From contig JAFCMP010000516.1 in the NCBI GenBank assembly GCA_017506865.1, positions 310,001 through 374,000 on the forward strand: a DNA stretch of 64,000 bases, in the 5' to 3' direction. Positions 47,987-59,474 of the stretch are shown here, one piece after another. The translations under genes and the position numbers were made by a program. Every line of letters begins with the position of its first letter. Position 1 is the stretch's first letter. Source of the stretch: Tribonema minus (Eukaryota; Sar; Xanthophyceae; Tribonematales; Tribonemataceae). The notes under the pieces were generated by a model. The model saw only the letters and a program-made list of their open reading frames with translations, had not been told where the DNA came from and did no database searches.

Positions 47987-49400
47987 TCCCGTGGGGAGTC
48001 CAGCGCCAACTTCAAGTTGAAGGTCGCCTAGGCTATTAGCAAGCTTGACCAGCTCGTGCCACAGGGTAGTGACTGTCACTCAGACTGTGACAGTCACTGC
48101 GTTACGGTACTACCCTGTAACGCTTCCACACTGCTGCGCCTATAGCTCTGAGTCAGCTATGATGTCGAATTCCGAGCGAGCTGGCAGTGCTTCAGTTTGT
48201 CGCAACTCGTCAATGAGTGCCATGGGTTACTGCCATGTTCAAACATTCAAGTTGTTGGTTATGTTTCAATAAACTTTTGGTATCATGACATTGTGTTACT
48301 TCAACAATTCAACTTGATTGAATGTCAACAGTAGTTGAATGGTCCAGAATCTGATTCTTTGTAATTGTAACAGCTGTGCAGTCTACTAGTAGACAAACAC
48401 CCAGTCTGGCAGAGTGAGAACCAGTGCTGCAAGTGAGGACGAAGAGGAAGAGCCTCAATAAGATCTATTAGCATCTACCAGTGACCTGAGAAGTTCAACA
48501 CGGATCGGCAATGGTAACTAGTTCAAGTTGTTGCAGCAATAACTACTAGACTAAGTATTCACCGTGACTGACCGTCTGTGACAGTTCCTGTTACTAGTAG
48601 TACTGTAACAGTAGCAATTACAAATAAGTTGCTGTTACAGTACTGACGTCTCAGACTGACTGTAACGCCGAGTGATCAGAGTCAGAGTGTGCACACCAAA
48701 ACTTCACTGTAGCACCGTGACTACTTCAAGTTTATAAATTGAAGTTCATTAGGAGTGACTTCAATTGCCATAGGATTTTCGGAATCGGGTCCGGTTCAAT
48801 AATGAATACATGTACGTGAGATCGATGACGTGTGGAGCGCACATGTCCCCCAAGCTGGTCAACCCACACACTGTTCCCCACGGACATGACATGGGCAAGT
48901 CATTCCACGCACATACACACACTGTGCCACTTTGTTATCTCATATTAGTAGCTAGCCCTAAATTCGCGTCACCAAGTTGAACTCATTATCATTCTAATAC
49001 ATTACTGCATTTTACGACATATACATATATATAATCAGATGCCGATGATCACATGATTTTAAGTCAGTCCACAAGGCCGCAGCTGCCCGTGGAGAGCAGC
49101 AGCAGATGGTCATACACACGTACATTTCTTCCACATTTTTTCATGTAACATTTGAACTTTGAAAAATTTAAATGAGGAACGAGAGAAGTTGAACACGTAA
49201 ATCGACATGATAATATCAGATGCCGGTGATCACATGATTATGTCGGCCCACAAAGCCGCAGCTCAGCCTGTCCCTGGAGGAGGAGCAGAGGTCACACACA
49301 CACTTTCAAATGTAACATTTTTTTGAACTTGGAATGAACGTGAGAAGCGGAAACGTAAGACTGACATGCTAAAGGCATTGAACAGAGATGTAGAAGCTCA

Positions 49401-51992
49401 ATGCTACGCGGCTGCATTGTGATCTGAACTCACTAGTGGTCGGCCACGTACCTCGAGAGGTGCTCCTACGCATGAACACCCAACACACACCCCCGTCGCG
49501 CTTTCCTGCATCCGCTTCGCATCGCTTGAAAGTGTTGTTGTTGATCGAGCATTCGCCAGCAGCCGTTCCTGCTTGAGCGCTGTCCGCTCAGCAGCGGCGG
49601 CCGGGCGGCCTGGTACAACACCCGCTTTGAGTGTGTGTCGACCTCTGAAATTTGCCCGCCGCAATATAAAAAAAGGTTCTACGGAACCAAAGCCGCTGGA
49701 TTTTTTCTCGACGAGCGATTACACCGAACCGTAATCAAGCTCTGGTGCAACCAGACACACCATGCACATGCACCACATGGATAAATCGATGGCATATAAC
49801 AGCGAGTGTTATTAGCCAATGCACTGTGCCGCTGTAGCGGCACACGCAAGTGACGTTTATCGCCAAAGTGGGGAAACCTGACCCAGAGCAATAGAATGAA
49901 CAGGCCTGAATTTCTGGGGGCTGCAAACACCAACACGGTGTGCAGGAAATGCATGAACGACGCACATATGCCTATGTATACAGCGTGTGTCGCCCGCTGC
50001 GCATTGGTGGGACGGCCACGCAATGCAATGCAGCACAGTCAGGCAGACTAGGTTTTTTTTGTGGACGTTTGGTGGGCAGTCATGCCGAGGTCATGATATC
50101 ACCCGCCCCGCCCTTTTCAGACTCTCTAGGTGGTGTGAGCAGTGCGCAAGTGTATCCCTGCCCGATGAGGTGCATTGCTGTGGCATCTCATCGCGTCAAC
50201 GATTGACGTTGACGTTACAGGCGGGCACAACCTGGAGGTGAACCTGGTTCGCGCTCTACGCAGTCAGAGCTCTAGAGATCTCGTCAAGACGAGGGCCCAG
50301 CGCCAGGCCTCCCCCCAACAGGCATATCGTCGTCATTTGGAAGGTGGTGCTACCGGTGACACGTCTCTCCAAACTCAGCAGGCTACACACACACAGGCTT
50401 CACAGAGAGAGCTTGGCGACAAAGTACAGCGTGTGTTTCACCCTCTAGTGGGCGGTTCCTCGAGAGAGTATCGCAGCGTGCTGCGGCAAAGCCTGGCGCA
50501 AAGGGGCAACGCTGCCGAATTGCTTGCCTCTGTTGGTCGGATCAGCTGGATAGCCTGACCCGGGGGTGCTGCCATCACAGCTGGCTCACCAGCTCGCGGA
50601 CTGGCCACGTCTTCAGCTCCATCCAGCCCCATGCTGATGTATCCGATCCTACAAATGGCGTTCATGTCATCTGCTGCAGCAGACGATGCGGTCTGGAAGT
50701 TCTAGGCGGGGCCATCATTCGGCTTTACCTGCAACCAGGACACCTGCTAGAGCGCTCGGCAGCCGCTGCGGCAGCGAAGCGTCGATCGAGATCACAAGTG
50801 GCGCCGCGATCAGCAGGCAGAACTGCTGCAGATCATCGGGGGTTATCGACAGCGCGATCAGGTGACGTACCCACTGTGGCGCGCTCGCTCGCAGCAGGCG
50901 CGCACCTATATATGCTTAGTAAAAGAGAATCAGCGCCTCGCGCCGCCGCGACGCCGAGGAGCCAGCCAGCAGACACAATTCGCAGCAGCAGCGACAAGTG
51001 AACTATAAGCTCGCACGTTGACTGGCATTGGCCTGTTGGAACCAACAACAGCCACATTGCATGTTGCATTTCGCAGTCCTTTCCTTTTCCTTTCCTCACA
51101 TTGACTGTTGTAGGGTCCCAGCCACTGTTGACCGTTGCAGCCGCCAGTGCTGATAAGCCTCAGGATGCAACTGTTGTATAGAAGTCACTTGCGGTGCACT
51201 TGATGGTGCCAATGGCAGGATGCTGACGTTCAGCATACAAGCCCGCAGCAGCTTTGAAAAAAGCCGCGGCGCATAGCAAACTGAATCTCTGTCAAGTTAT
51301 GCACAAAACTACGGCTTGCCTTCGGCCTCATGCGAAGCAGCACATGCGCGGCAGCTGCTGCTGTAGGATGCAGCATCATGACAGTGCAACTCTGTTGAAC
51401 AAGATCAGGCCGACGCGATGATCTTCAAGTTTGTTGACACGGGCCGTCACTGTGCGCTGGCCTTGGTATCTCTGAAGTAGTTTGTTACCTGCCCATCTCC
51501 AAACTTCAAGTTTGCATGCCTGTGGCATTATTGGAGGGGTGTCGCAAGGGAGCTGTTGTCACTGACATGATGTTTGGTTGCCCCAATGCCATCAAATGCA
51601 TCATCAGATATGTCATCATGATGACACAGGCGACATATGACGCCTGATGGCATCAGAAGCCATGAAAGCCCAAGACAGCATGTATACAGCCTCAACCTAT
51701 GCGCCGCCTGTCGACACGTCGGAACCGTGCGTAGTGAGGTGCCCTATGGTGCCCGACGCAAGTTGCACTTAACCATCATACTTGCACTTGAACTTTCACA
51801 TTCCGCTGAACACTTCTGACGCGTCAAGCATCAGCCGCACTCATGATGCACACCTGCATTGACAGGGCACTGTCTTCCGCTATGTTCAACATCATCCAAC
51901 ATTCAGAGCATGATGATGGCTCAAAAGCACCCAACGCCGCTGTCACCATGGCGGTGGTCAAGTGGGGCAGTGTCTCTGCCCCGCCCTCTCAC
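49401..51992. other. Transition region; no firmly supported gene
   Basis: GC content rises again. There is a TATA-like aatataaaaaaagg at 49663-49676. Open frames exist on both strands but none shows a recognisable domain. The best is a plus frame from about 50219 (after tgacgttacag) to TGA at 50556-50558; it continues open in the same frame to TAG near 50704. A second unconnected frame runs to 51000. Confidence 0.4.
50219..50704 (+). pseudogene. Open frame interrupted by a single in-frame TGA
   Basis: After an acceptor-like tgacgttacag the frame reads GHNLEVNLVRALRSQSSRDL and continues through VQRVFHPLVGGSSREYRSVL to a TGA (50556-50558). It then continues in the same frame for about 47 codons (SPARGLATSSAPSSP, LQMAFMSSAAADDAVWKF) to TAG. 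The sequence is hydrophilic and not of a known family. It could be a decayed gene, two unrelated frames, or an unrecognised splice. Upstream exons were not found. Confidence 0.3.
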
Positions 51993-52285
51993 CTGCACAG
52001 CTGCTGCGACTCCCTGGCCTGCCGCTGCTGGTGCCAAAGCAAATGCGCCAGTGCCTGCACACCGCGCTCTGTAGTACAAGCGCACGTCATGCTCACACTC
52101 TCCCTCATCATCATGATACTCTGCTGCCGTGCAGCGCGCAAACCCTAGGCGTGCAAGCGGGGCCAGTGCCAAGTGCAGCGGCGTAGTCTGCTGAGCATCG
52201 TAACTGTTGCTTTCAGGAGTGCGCAGCAGCGCTCCACGGCCCGAAAACCAGCACTCCAGTGCCACGTGCAGCGGGTGCGAAGCAG
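51993..52285 (-). CDS. Partial ankyrin-repeat-like exon(s)
   Basis: On the minus strand an acceptor (ctcctccag) at 52286 opens a frame reading SHPLHVALECW, SGRGALLRTPESNSYDAQQT and TPLHLALAPLARLGF. This has two TPLHxA-type ankyrin signatures spaced about one repeat apart. A donor (GAGAGT|gtgagc) follows at 52097. A possible next exon, 52068-51993, ends in TGTGCAG|gtgaga; its phase with the first exon would create a stop, so the join is doubtful. If real, the gene runs divergently from the ELAV-type gene. Ankyrin motifs are short, so confidence is modest. Confidence 0.4.
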
Positions 52286-52409
52286 CTGGAGGAGCCGCTT
52301 ATAATGGTAAGCACGGCGCGTTTACACACACTTTGTACCACTGATGTCATCATGGTGATGGTAGGGCACGCCCTCTGCGGCATGCAGCAGTCAGCGGAAG
52401 CTCATGGTG

Positions 52410-52907
52410 CGTGTACTGCAGTCAGGCACGTCGTGTCACCGGGGGCGTGCGCGTCGTAAGAGCTGCGGCGCGGCCGGCACGCGCTGCGGCGGCAGAATCA
52501 TCTCCAGGGGCATTGCCAGCCCCCTACGGGGACGACTTCGAAAGCGCTGACGCCGTCGTGCTCACCCCACCGGGTGCAGTGCTCAGTAGCAAAGCACGCC
52601 TCGCCTGTTGCCGCAGGTGCCGATAATCAAGCGCTCGTGGTGCTCACTGGCAACGGCGATGTCCGTTCATCATGCACAGATACATAGTATTACTTCAAGT
52701 ACTTGAAGTATGCAAACCCGCACTTGAGCTGTAGACACCCGGGCAAAGCCCCTTTGCTTGGTTACTTCGTCTAACGTGTGCTTAGTTGCTTGGTCGAACG
52801 TCATGCCGTGCGTAAGCTACGCGCAAGGCGGCGGCTCCTTACATCATAATCATGCGCCTGCAGTGGCTGATCGCGAGCACTGCCACGTGCGTTGAGCGCT
52901 GCCGCAG
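52410..52907 (+). other. Upstream region of the ELAV-type gene; 5' exon not resolved
   Basis: An open stretch at about 52491-52619 (ESSPGALPAPYGDDFESADA) ends in gttgccgcag, similar to the acceptor gctgccgcag at 52898-52907. It may be a 5' exon or a junction copy. A perfect palindrome TACTTCAAGTACTTGAAGTA lies at about 52691-52710. The translation start of the downstream gene is therefore unknown. Confidence 0.35.
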
Positions 52908-55900
52908 GCCGAGCCCCCCCCAGTCTCCAGCGCCACAACCGAAGACACGACGGTCGCCGCCGCCGCTGCCGAAACTGCCGCTTCCGCGCCAGCGCTCAGC
53001 GGCGCCATGGCAGTTACGCAGGTCGAAACGGTTCCCGCGCGGAGCGCTGCCGCGTCGCACTCGCCGCCGCAGCGCACCGAACTGGCGATGCTCAGCAGTG
53101 CTGCTGCCGTCGCCGCTGACAGCGCCATCGCTCCGTTGAGCACTGTCCCCGGTAGCAGCGCTCAATTATCGCCGCCGCCGCCGCGGGAGCGCAGCCTCAG
53201 CGCCAACCTTGCAGTTGAACTTGCGGTGCTGGAGTTGACGCCCCCCGCGTCCGCGGAACTTCAAGTGGGGGGCTTCGCCGGCGCGGATGCGCTGCTGTGG
53301 TCCCCTGCAGATTCGACGGGGGGGGATTCGACGCCAGATGAGGGGGTTGATGAGAGGGTCGCCGCGCCAGAAGGCACAGCGATGGCGAGGGTGAGTGGTA
53401 GCGCTCATGCGTTACGTAGTGGGTGTGTATGTATGGTTGCAGGGGTTGAGGTTCAGCGGCAGCGCGCTCCTGCACGCATGCTGTGTATGTGAAATCAGGG
53501 GTGGGGGTGAGGAGCTGGTTGGCATCACGGCCTTAGGGTTAGGGTTAGGGTTAGGGTTAGGGTGGTTTAGGTTTAGGGGTAGGGTTAGGGTTGGGCAGAA
53601 GAGAGTGCTGCCGAGCAGCGCAAGTTCTTATGTTGAACTGCGGTGTCATGTGATCCTGCGTACATTGACTCACAGGCACTGCTCCCGCGTTTTACAGACC
53701 CCACCGCGCGCAGGGACAACTGTTGAGTGGCAGTCTCCTTTCCACCTTTCCAACCCCCCAAAGCATACCTGCGATACACGCTGCCTCGGTGATTGCATGC
53801 AGATTGCAGCAGTGCATCGACTGCTGTCATCTATGCATACCTACCTTAAGCTCAAACCCTAAATCTCCTAACCCTAACCGAGCTCTTATGTAGCCGCCTA
53901 CGCATGATCACACCCTGTCTCAAACCTCAAACCGCACTCTCTCTGTCGACAGGAGGCGGAAGACGCAGACGCGGAGCACTCCGACACCGACGCCGCCGCC
54001 GCCAGCAGCACCGCCGCCGCCACTGCCGGCAGCCTCAGCCCGACCCCCTCCTCCGCAGCAGCAGCGGCGGCGGCGGGCAGCAACGCCAACAACCTCATCG
54101 TCAACTACCTGCCGCACGCCGTGAGCAGCAAGCGCCTCGCGGAGCTCTTTGCGCCGTACGGCGCCGTCGCGCACGCCAAGGTCGTCAGAGACAGGGCCAC
54201 GGGCGGCAGCCTCGGCTACGGCTTCGTGCGCTTCGCGCGCGCGGCGGGCGCGGCGGCGGCGGCGACAGCGCTCGACGGCGCGCGCGTCGGCGACAAGCGC
54301 ATCCGCGTGAGCGCCGCGCGCCCGAGTAGCGCGTCTATCCGGCGCTGCAAGCTGCACGTCGCGGGGCTGCCGGTGCGTGAGCGCTTATGTTTTTCCATAT
54401 AATGCAACTCGAAGGTTTGCAAGTTAAAGTAGTAGTTGAACACAGCGCGCCCAAGCAGCACGTCGATCCGGCGCTGCAAGCTGCACGTCGCGGGCCTGCC
54501 GGTGAGCGAGCGCTGCTGTTGCAGTGTTTTATTTGGTGCGACTTGAAGTAGTAGTTGAGGTTGACGCGCCAGAACTGCGTCGATCCGGCGCTGCAAGCCG
54601 CACGTCGCGGGGCTGCCGGTGAGCGCTGCTACTGCTGTGTTGATGGTGTGAGTTGTTGAAGTGGTGGTTGAGGTAGACGCGCCAGCACCGCATCGACGCG
54701 GCGCTGCAAGCTGCATGTCGCGGGGCTGCCGGTGAGTGAGCGCTGCTGCTGTGCTGATGATGTCCTTGAGGGCAACCTTTGTTTGAAGCTTACATAGGTG
54801 GATCTGCAGGGCGTACAGCGTCGGGTGCTCTGAGCCGCTGTCGCAGCAAGTTGGTACTTCAAGTAGAGTGCAGCTGCGGCGGCAGCTCGCAGTGCTGGGG
54901 GACGCTGCAGCGCTGTGCCGCGCTGCGGGAACCGGGACAGGATATTTCAATGTGCTGCACCTTCAAAGGCTGGGATGAGCGGGTTAAGGTTAAAGCTGAG
55001 GTAAGGGTCAGGGTTTGGGTTAGGATCAGCACTCTGCCATGCGTAGTTGCACCACCGCGTAAGCACCCCCCCCACGCACCCTGAGACCTAAGCACACCTC
55101 CCCCCCCCCCCCCGGCGGCAGGGTTAGGGTTAGGGTTAGGGTCACTCGATGGCGGCAGTCCATGCAGCAGCGCTTGACAAGGCGTGCAGGCCGCAATGGC
55201 TGACACAAATTCACGAAGCACAGTGCTGTTTTGCAGACCGCCATTGTTGACACCATTACACGAGGCACGCCGCTGTTTTGTGCAGTTGCTGACTCCGTGC
55301 TGCATGTACAACACACACACCCCGCTCATGCTATCGCGGCACTCTCATGCTCCCCCCCCCTCATTCCAAATGCCCCCAGGTGTCCGCAACGGAGGTCGAC
55401 GTGGCAGCGCTCTGCGAGCAGTACGGCACCGTAATCGAGTGCCGCGTGCTGCGCGACAGCGTGACGGGACGCACGCGCGGCTCCGCCTTTGTCCTCTTTG
55501 ACAGGCGCGGCGAGGCAGAGGCCGCTCGCGCAGGTGCGCAGCGGTACAGTGCGGTTCACGTGTACTGGTGGACAGTGTCCTGTGTCCTGTGCGCATGCTG
55601 TGCAAATTCCCAAGAGTGGGACTAGCTTTTGACAGGCGCGGCGTGGCCCAAGCCGCCCGCGCAGGTGCGCAGTAGAACAGTGCGGTGATATTGTAGAGAG
55701 CGCATGTGTTGCATGCTTGACACAGCACATGCGCACACGGGTTGCATGGCTTCCTTTTTCCACAGGGTTCCGCCCCTCAAGCAGAAGTAAATGAAGTACA
55801 GTGCGGTACACGTGTACTGGCATGAAGTGTTTTGTGTACTCGCGCACGTGCACCAGCAGTACAGTGCGGTACACCTGTACTTGCAGGAGGTGTACTGTGT

Positions 55901-58607
55901 CCTGTGCGCATGCGGTGCCGTGTGCGACCGGCGCCTCGAGAAGCGCTCCAATGCAGTAGTGTATGCTCAGCGGTTCATTGCTGTACTCTTGTTTGGTGCA
56001 CTGGTGCAGTGCGGTGGACATGCGTCGGTGCGCCACTGTACTCTGCATGAGTGTGTGCAGTGCGGCGTATTCACCTCAGTTCACGGCTGTACTGTGGCTG
56101 AGCGCGTGCACTGCAGCGTACGCGTATGAGCGTGCAAATGTACTCTGACCAAGCAGAGATGTGACGTGCGAACTGCGTCACGACGTATCGGTGCGCCGCA
56201 GCAGCCTCTTGTCATTGACCGCACCCATGTCGCCCTACTCAAGCAGCAAGGATGCACTGTGCACATGCGGGAAAGCTCGATGTTCACCTTTGCACCGCCC
56301 TCTGCCCCCCTCTCTAGCGCGGTCGTAGAGTGTCGCCTGTACTCTTCTGCCATGGTCGCCTACGCTGTTGCTACCGCAGCACATCCAACCCGCGCCACTC
56401 ATTCAGGTCCTGCACACGTGTGCATCGCGTTGACCTCAACTCTCGCTTGAAAGTCGTCTGAAAACACTACATACCTTACAAAAACTCATCATGCCCCTAC
56501 CTCAAACCCTTACCCTTGTTAACGACGCAGGGCTGAATGGGACCACTCTGCCCGGCGCCTCGCGACGCCTCGCCGTCAAGTTTGCTGAGCATCACCAGCG
56601 CAGTAGCACCAGCGGCGGCGGCGGCGCCGATCAGGGCGGCGAAGCCCTCGCCGCCGCCGCCGCCGCTGCTGCCGCTGCTGCTGCGGCAGCGGCGGCGCGC
56701 GGCGCCACTGACAGCGGCGCCGAGCAGCGCGGCCGCGGCAGCGCTCGGGGGCGCGGCACCGGGCGCTCAAGAACGTGAGTGTAGGGCCAAGTAGTGTTGG
56801 GTTTTGGGTTGTTTGCTGATGATGTGACTCTGTTTTTGGTTGCTACATACATCGGAACGGAGTCGGCCGAAGGATGACTAGGGTTGGCTGCTCATGACAT
56901 GACTGACCTGTATATCGAAGGGGCGTCGGAGTAGGATGCTGTTGAATGACGGAGGTGGCTGCGTTCGACCAATTTCAGTGTACACAGTTGGCATCGTTGA
57001 TGGTTATGTGGTTTGATGCAAACAGTTGGAAACCGCGAGCTGAGCATTTGCCTAACCCTCGCCCTTAGCTCAGTCAAGGGGACGGCAAGGGATCCAAATG
57101 TATGTCAAACGCCAACCACTAGGCCTTAGAGCAAGCGCTTCCTTATTGGCAACAGCAGAGTGTTAGGGTTGGGGTTAGGCCAAATTATATGCAGAGCGTT
57201 CTCACTGCTATGCCCTGGGGTTCACGCAGCTCACAGGCTCACACAACCTTCAAGAAATGAACTTCAAGAAGCGACTCTCCGCCCGACTCCAATCTTCAAG
57301 CTCAGCCCATTTAATGCAGCCACAAAACCCTTCAGACACCTGCGCCTGCAGCGTGCCAGTCGACTCTCCCTACATCCCCTAACCTCAACTCCCTAACCTC
57401 AACTCTCATCATACCTACCCCCCCTCGTAGACGCGGTGGCGAGACCAGCGCGCCGCGCGCCGCGAGCGTGTCGGGCATCACCGTCGCTGCCGCCGCCGCC
57501 GCCGCCGCTGCTGCCAGCGACAGCGGCGAGCGGAACAGCAGCGGCGGCAGGCAGCAGGCGCGCCGCCGCGCCGCGTCGGACCTTGCGCAAAGCGCTCTCG
57601 CGGGCGGCGGCGGCGGCGGCAGCAGCGCTCAGGGTATGGGTGAGTGCACGGGTTGGGGTAGTATACTGCGATAAACAGGTGTTGTGATGCATGATAGGTC
57701 ATGCGTGAACGCATGGGTACGGGTAGGTTATGCTGTGCTAATAAACAGGTGTAGTGATGAATGCTTTGACAGGCGATGTGTTCTGACCTCACGGCTGGAG
57801 TCGTGCTTGCGCTTGTGGGCAGCGCTCAGGATATTCCTGAAGTATTATGGGTATGTATAGGTATATGAAGGTTGTTGTGTGCCTGACACCCAAGGCGTCC
57901 CTGTTGCGGCATCGAGGTATCGTATATGAGGGTGGTTCTGTGCTTGACGCCGCCAGGTTCCCTGTCGCAGCAATGTGCCGCGCTGCGCTGCTTGCGCGAT
58001 CGGCAGGCAGCACCGGCTGCAGTGCTCAGGCGATGGGTAAGTTGCATGTTTATGTAGGTACCGACATGCGGAGGCGTTCAAACTTTTTCTCCGCTCTTGC
58101 AACGGCGGGGGGCCTGTCGCAGCAGCAACGCCAACAACCCTGATTCACGCGCCTTCACGCCCGGCACCTGACTTCGACTGCGCGCGCTGACAGACAGCAC
58201 ATTTCTAGTCATCCCTGCTCAGCACTAGCACCAGCGGAAACTCACGCACGCGCTTCTCACTCCTCCCCGCCGCAGGCGCGCCGCCGTTGGTCACCGCGGC
58301 GGACGCGCGCAACGCCGTGGCAGCGCACAGCGCGCAGGCGCGCGCCGCTGCGCAGCAGGAGACCGCCGCCGCCGCGAGCCATTACGCGCACGGCGGCCAG
58401 ATCCCCGCGGCAGCAGCAGCAGCAGTGGCAGCAGCGGCGCCACCGATGGCGTCAGCGCTCACCATCATGACGGGCGTGCACGCGGCTAGCGCGTCGCCAT
58501 TTACCCCCCCGCCGTACAGCTCCCCCGTGCCCGGCAGCTGGGGGATGCACACGCCGCCGCCGCAGCCGCCGCAGATGGCCGCTCCGCCGCCGCCGCACCA
58601 CCACCAT

Positions 58608-58642
<35 letters not shown>

Positions 58643-59474
58643 GCCGCACATGTGGCAGCCGTACGGCGTTGGCGGCGGCGGCGGCGGCGGTGTCATCTGG
58701 CACAGTGCCAGCAGCGGCAGCGGCGGCGGCGGCGCCTGGCACAGCGTTGGCAGCACCCCCACGATGGGCGCGTGGCAGGGGCCACCGCCTGACGGCAGCG
58801 GCGGCGGCGGCGCGGCGTGGCAGTACGCTGCCGGCAGCGCGGCCACGTCGCCGCAGCCGCTGCCGCCGCAGCCGCACTACGCCGCGACGCTGCTGCCGCC
58901 GCCGCAGCAGCAGCAGCAGCAGATGCACGCGCCGTTCGGCGGCACATGGCAGCAGCACACTGCCGCGTACCCGCAGCCGCCGGGCGCCGCCGCAGCGCAC
59001 TACAGCAGCTGGCACCACCCAGGCGCGGCGGTGGCGGCGGCGGCGGCGCACAACGTAGTCATGTACCCGCAGCCGCCGCAGGCTGCGCAGCAGCAGCAGT
59101 GGCCGCCGCCGCCGCCGCAAGCGGCGCAGCACGCATACGTGTCCGCCTACGGCAACGTGTACATGGTGCCCGCAGGCGCCACGGTCTATGCGCAGCAGCC
59201 GCACCAGCAGCCCATCATGCTGGTGCACGCCGCGCCGGTGACAGCGCACGCTGCCGCCGCCGCCGCCGCCACGTCGCCTACGCCGCACCCATCGCTGTGG
59301 TACCCGCCACCCGGCGCTGCCGTCCACCCCCGCGGCGGCGGCGGCGGCGGCACTGGCAGCAGCAGCGGCGACGCGTACGCCGGTATGGAGACCAAGTCTG
59401 CGGGTGGCAGCGCTGACGGCGGCGGCGGCAGCGGGGGGTACGATGGCGGCGGCGGCGGCACCTCGCACCCATGA
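52908..59474 (+). CDS. ELAV/Hu-type RNA-binding protein, two RRMs, 5' end unresolved
   Basis: Exons 52908-53390, 53953-54372, 55380-55533, 56531-56774, 57431-57639 and 58276-59474 (TGA). Every join is in phase and the total is 902 codons. RRM1 has RNP2 LIVNYLP and RNP1 LGYGFVRF. The linker ARPSSASIR.CKLHVAGLP leads into RRM2 (LCEQYGTVIECRVLRD, RGSAFVLF), which is completed across two introns by GLNGTTLPGA and LAVKFAEH. This wording is characteristic of the ELAV/Hu family, which binds AU/U-rich RNA. The usual third RRM is absent; instead there are poly-Ala/Gly stretches and a roughly 400-residue tail rich in Ala, Pro, Gln, His and Gly with poly-His/poly-Gln. The N-terminal 160 residues are also low complexity. 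Predicted role is mRNA binding, with a prion-like tail favouring condensates (inference). Confidence 0.82.
53533..53596 (+). repeat. Interstitial TTAGGG tract
   Basis: About five perfect TTAGGG units (53533-53563) followed by degenerate GGTTTAGGTTTAGGGG and two more units. Located in the first intron of the ELAV-type gene; CCCTAA units occur in the same intron near 53868-53880 in the opposite orientation. Confidence 0.9.
54325..54740 (+). repeat. Four copies of the RRM1 exon donor junction
   Basis: CGATCCGGCGCTGCAAGCTG then CACGTCGCGGGGCTGCCG|gtgcgt recurs at 54465-54503, 54578-54619 and 54692-54732 with gtgagcgag, gtgagcgctg and gtgagtgag donors. Units are about 110-125 bp and share TTGAAGTAGTAGTTGA intron sequence. 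All copies preserve a GT donor. Confidence 0.9.
55121..55142 (+). repeat. Interstitial TTAGGG tract
   Basis: Three and a half units immediately after a poly-C run, in the ELAV-type gene's second intron. Confidence 0.85.
55500..55935 (+). repeat. Copies of the RRM2 exon donor junction and adjacent intron
   Basis: TTTGACAGGCGCGGCG.GGC and the following CGCGCAG|gtgcgcag (55496-55540) is repeated at 55627-55672. The following GTACAGTGCGGT.CACGTGTA unit occurs at about 55543, 55797 and 55858. Confidence 0.8.
57610..58045 (+). repeat. Copies of the exon 57431-57639 donor junction
   Basis: GGCAGCAGCGCTCAGGGTATGG|gtgagt is echoed at 57820-57832 (GGCAGCGCTCAGGATAT) and 58010-58045 (CAGTGCTCAGGCGATGG|gtaagt), each followed by gtatgta/ataggtat-like sequence. 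Confidence 0.65.

Larger units (their letters stand above)
45874..49400. other. AT-richer gene-free block right of the retrotransposon
   Basis: Same character as 30838-33688: many palindromic words built on GTCACTGACAGTGAC and GTAACTGTAACAG (e.g. 45917-45933 ACCGTTACGGTAACGGT; 46158-46210; 47079-47110; 48585-48650). It contains the elements at 46680-46960 and 47546-47986. No gene is recognised. Confidence 0.6.
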
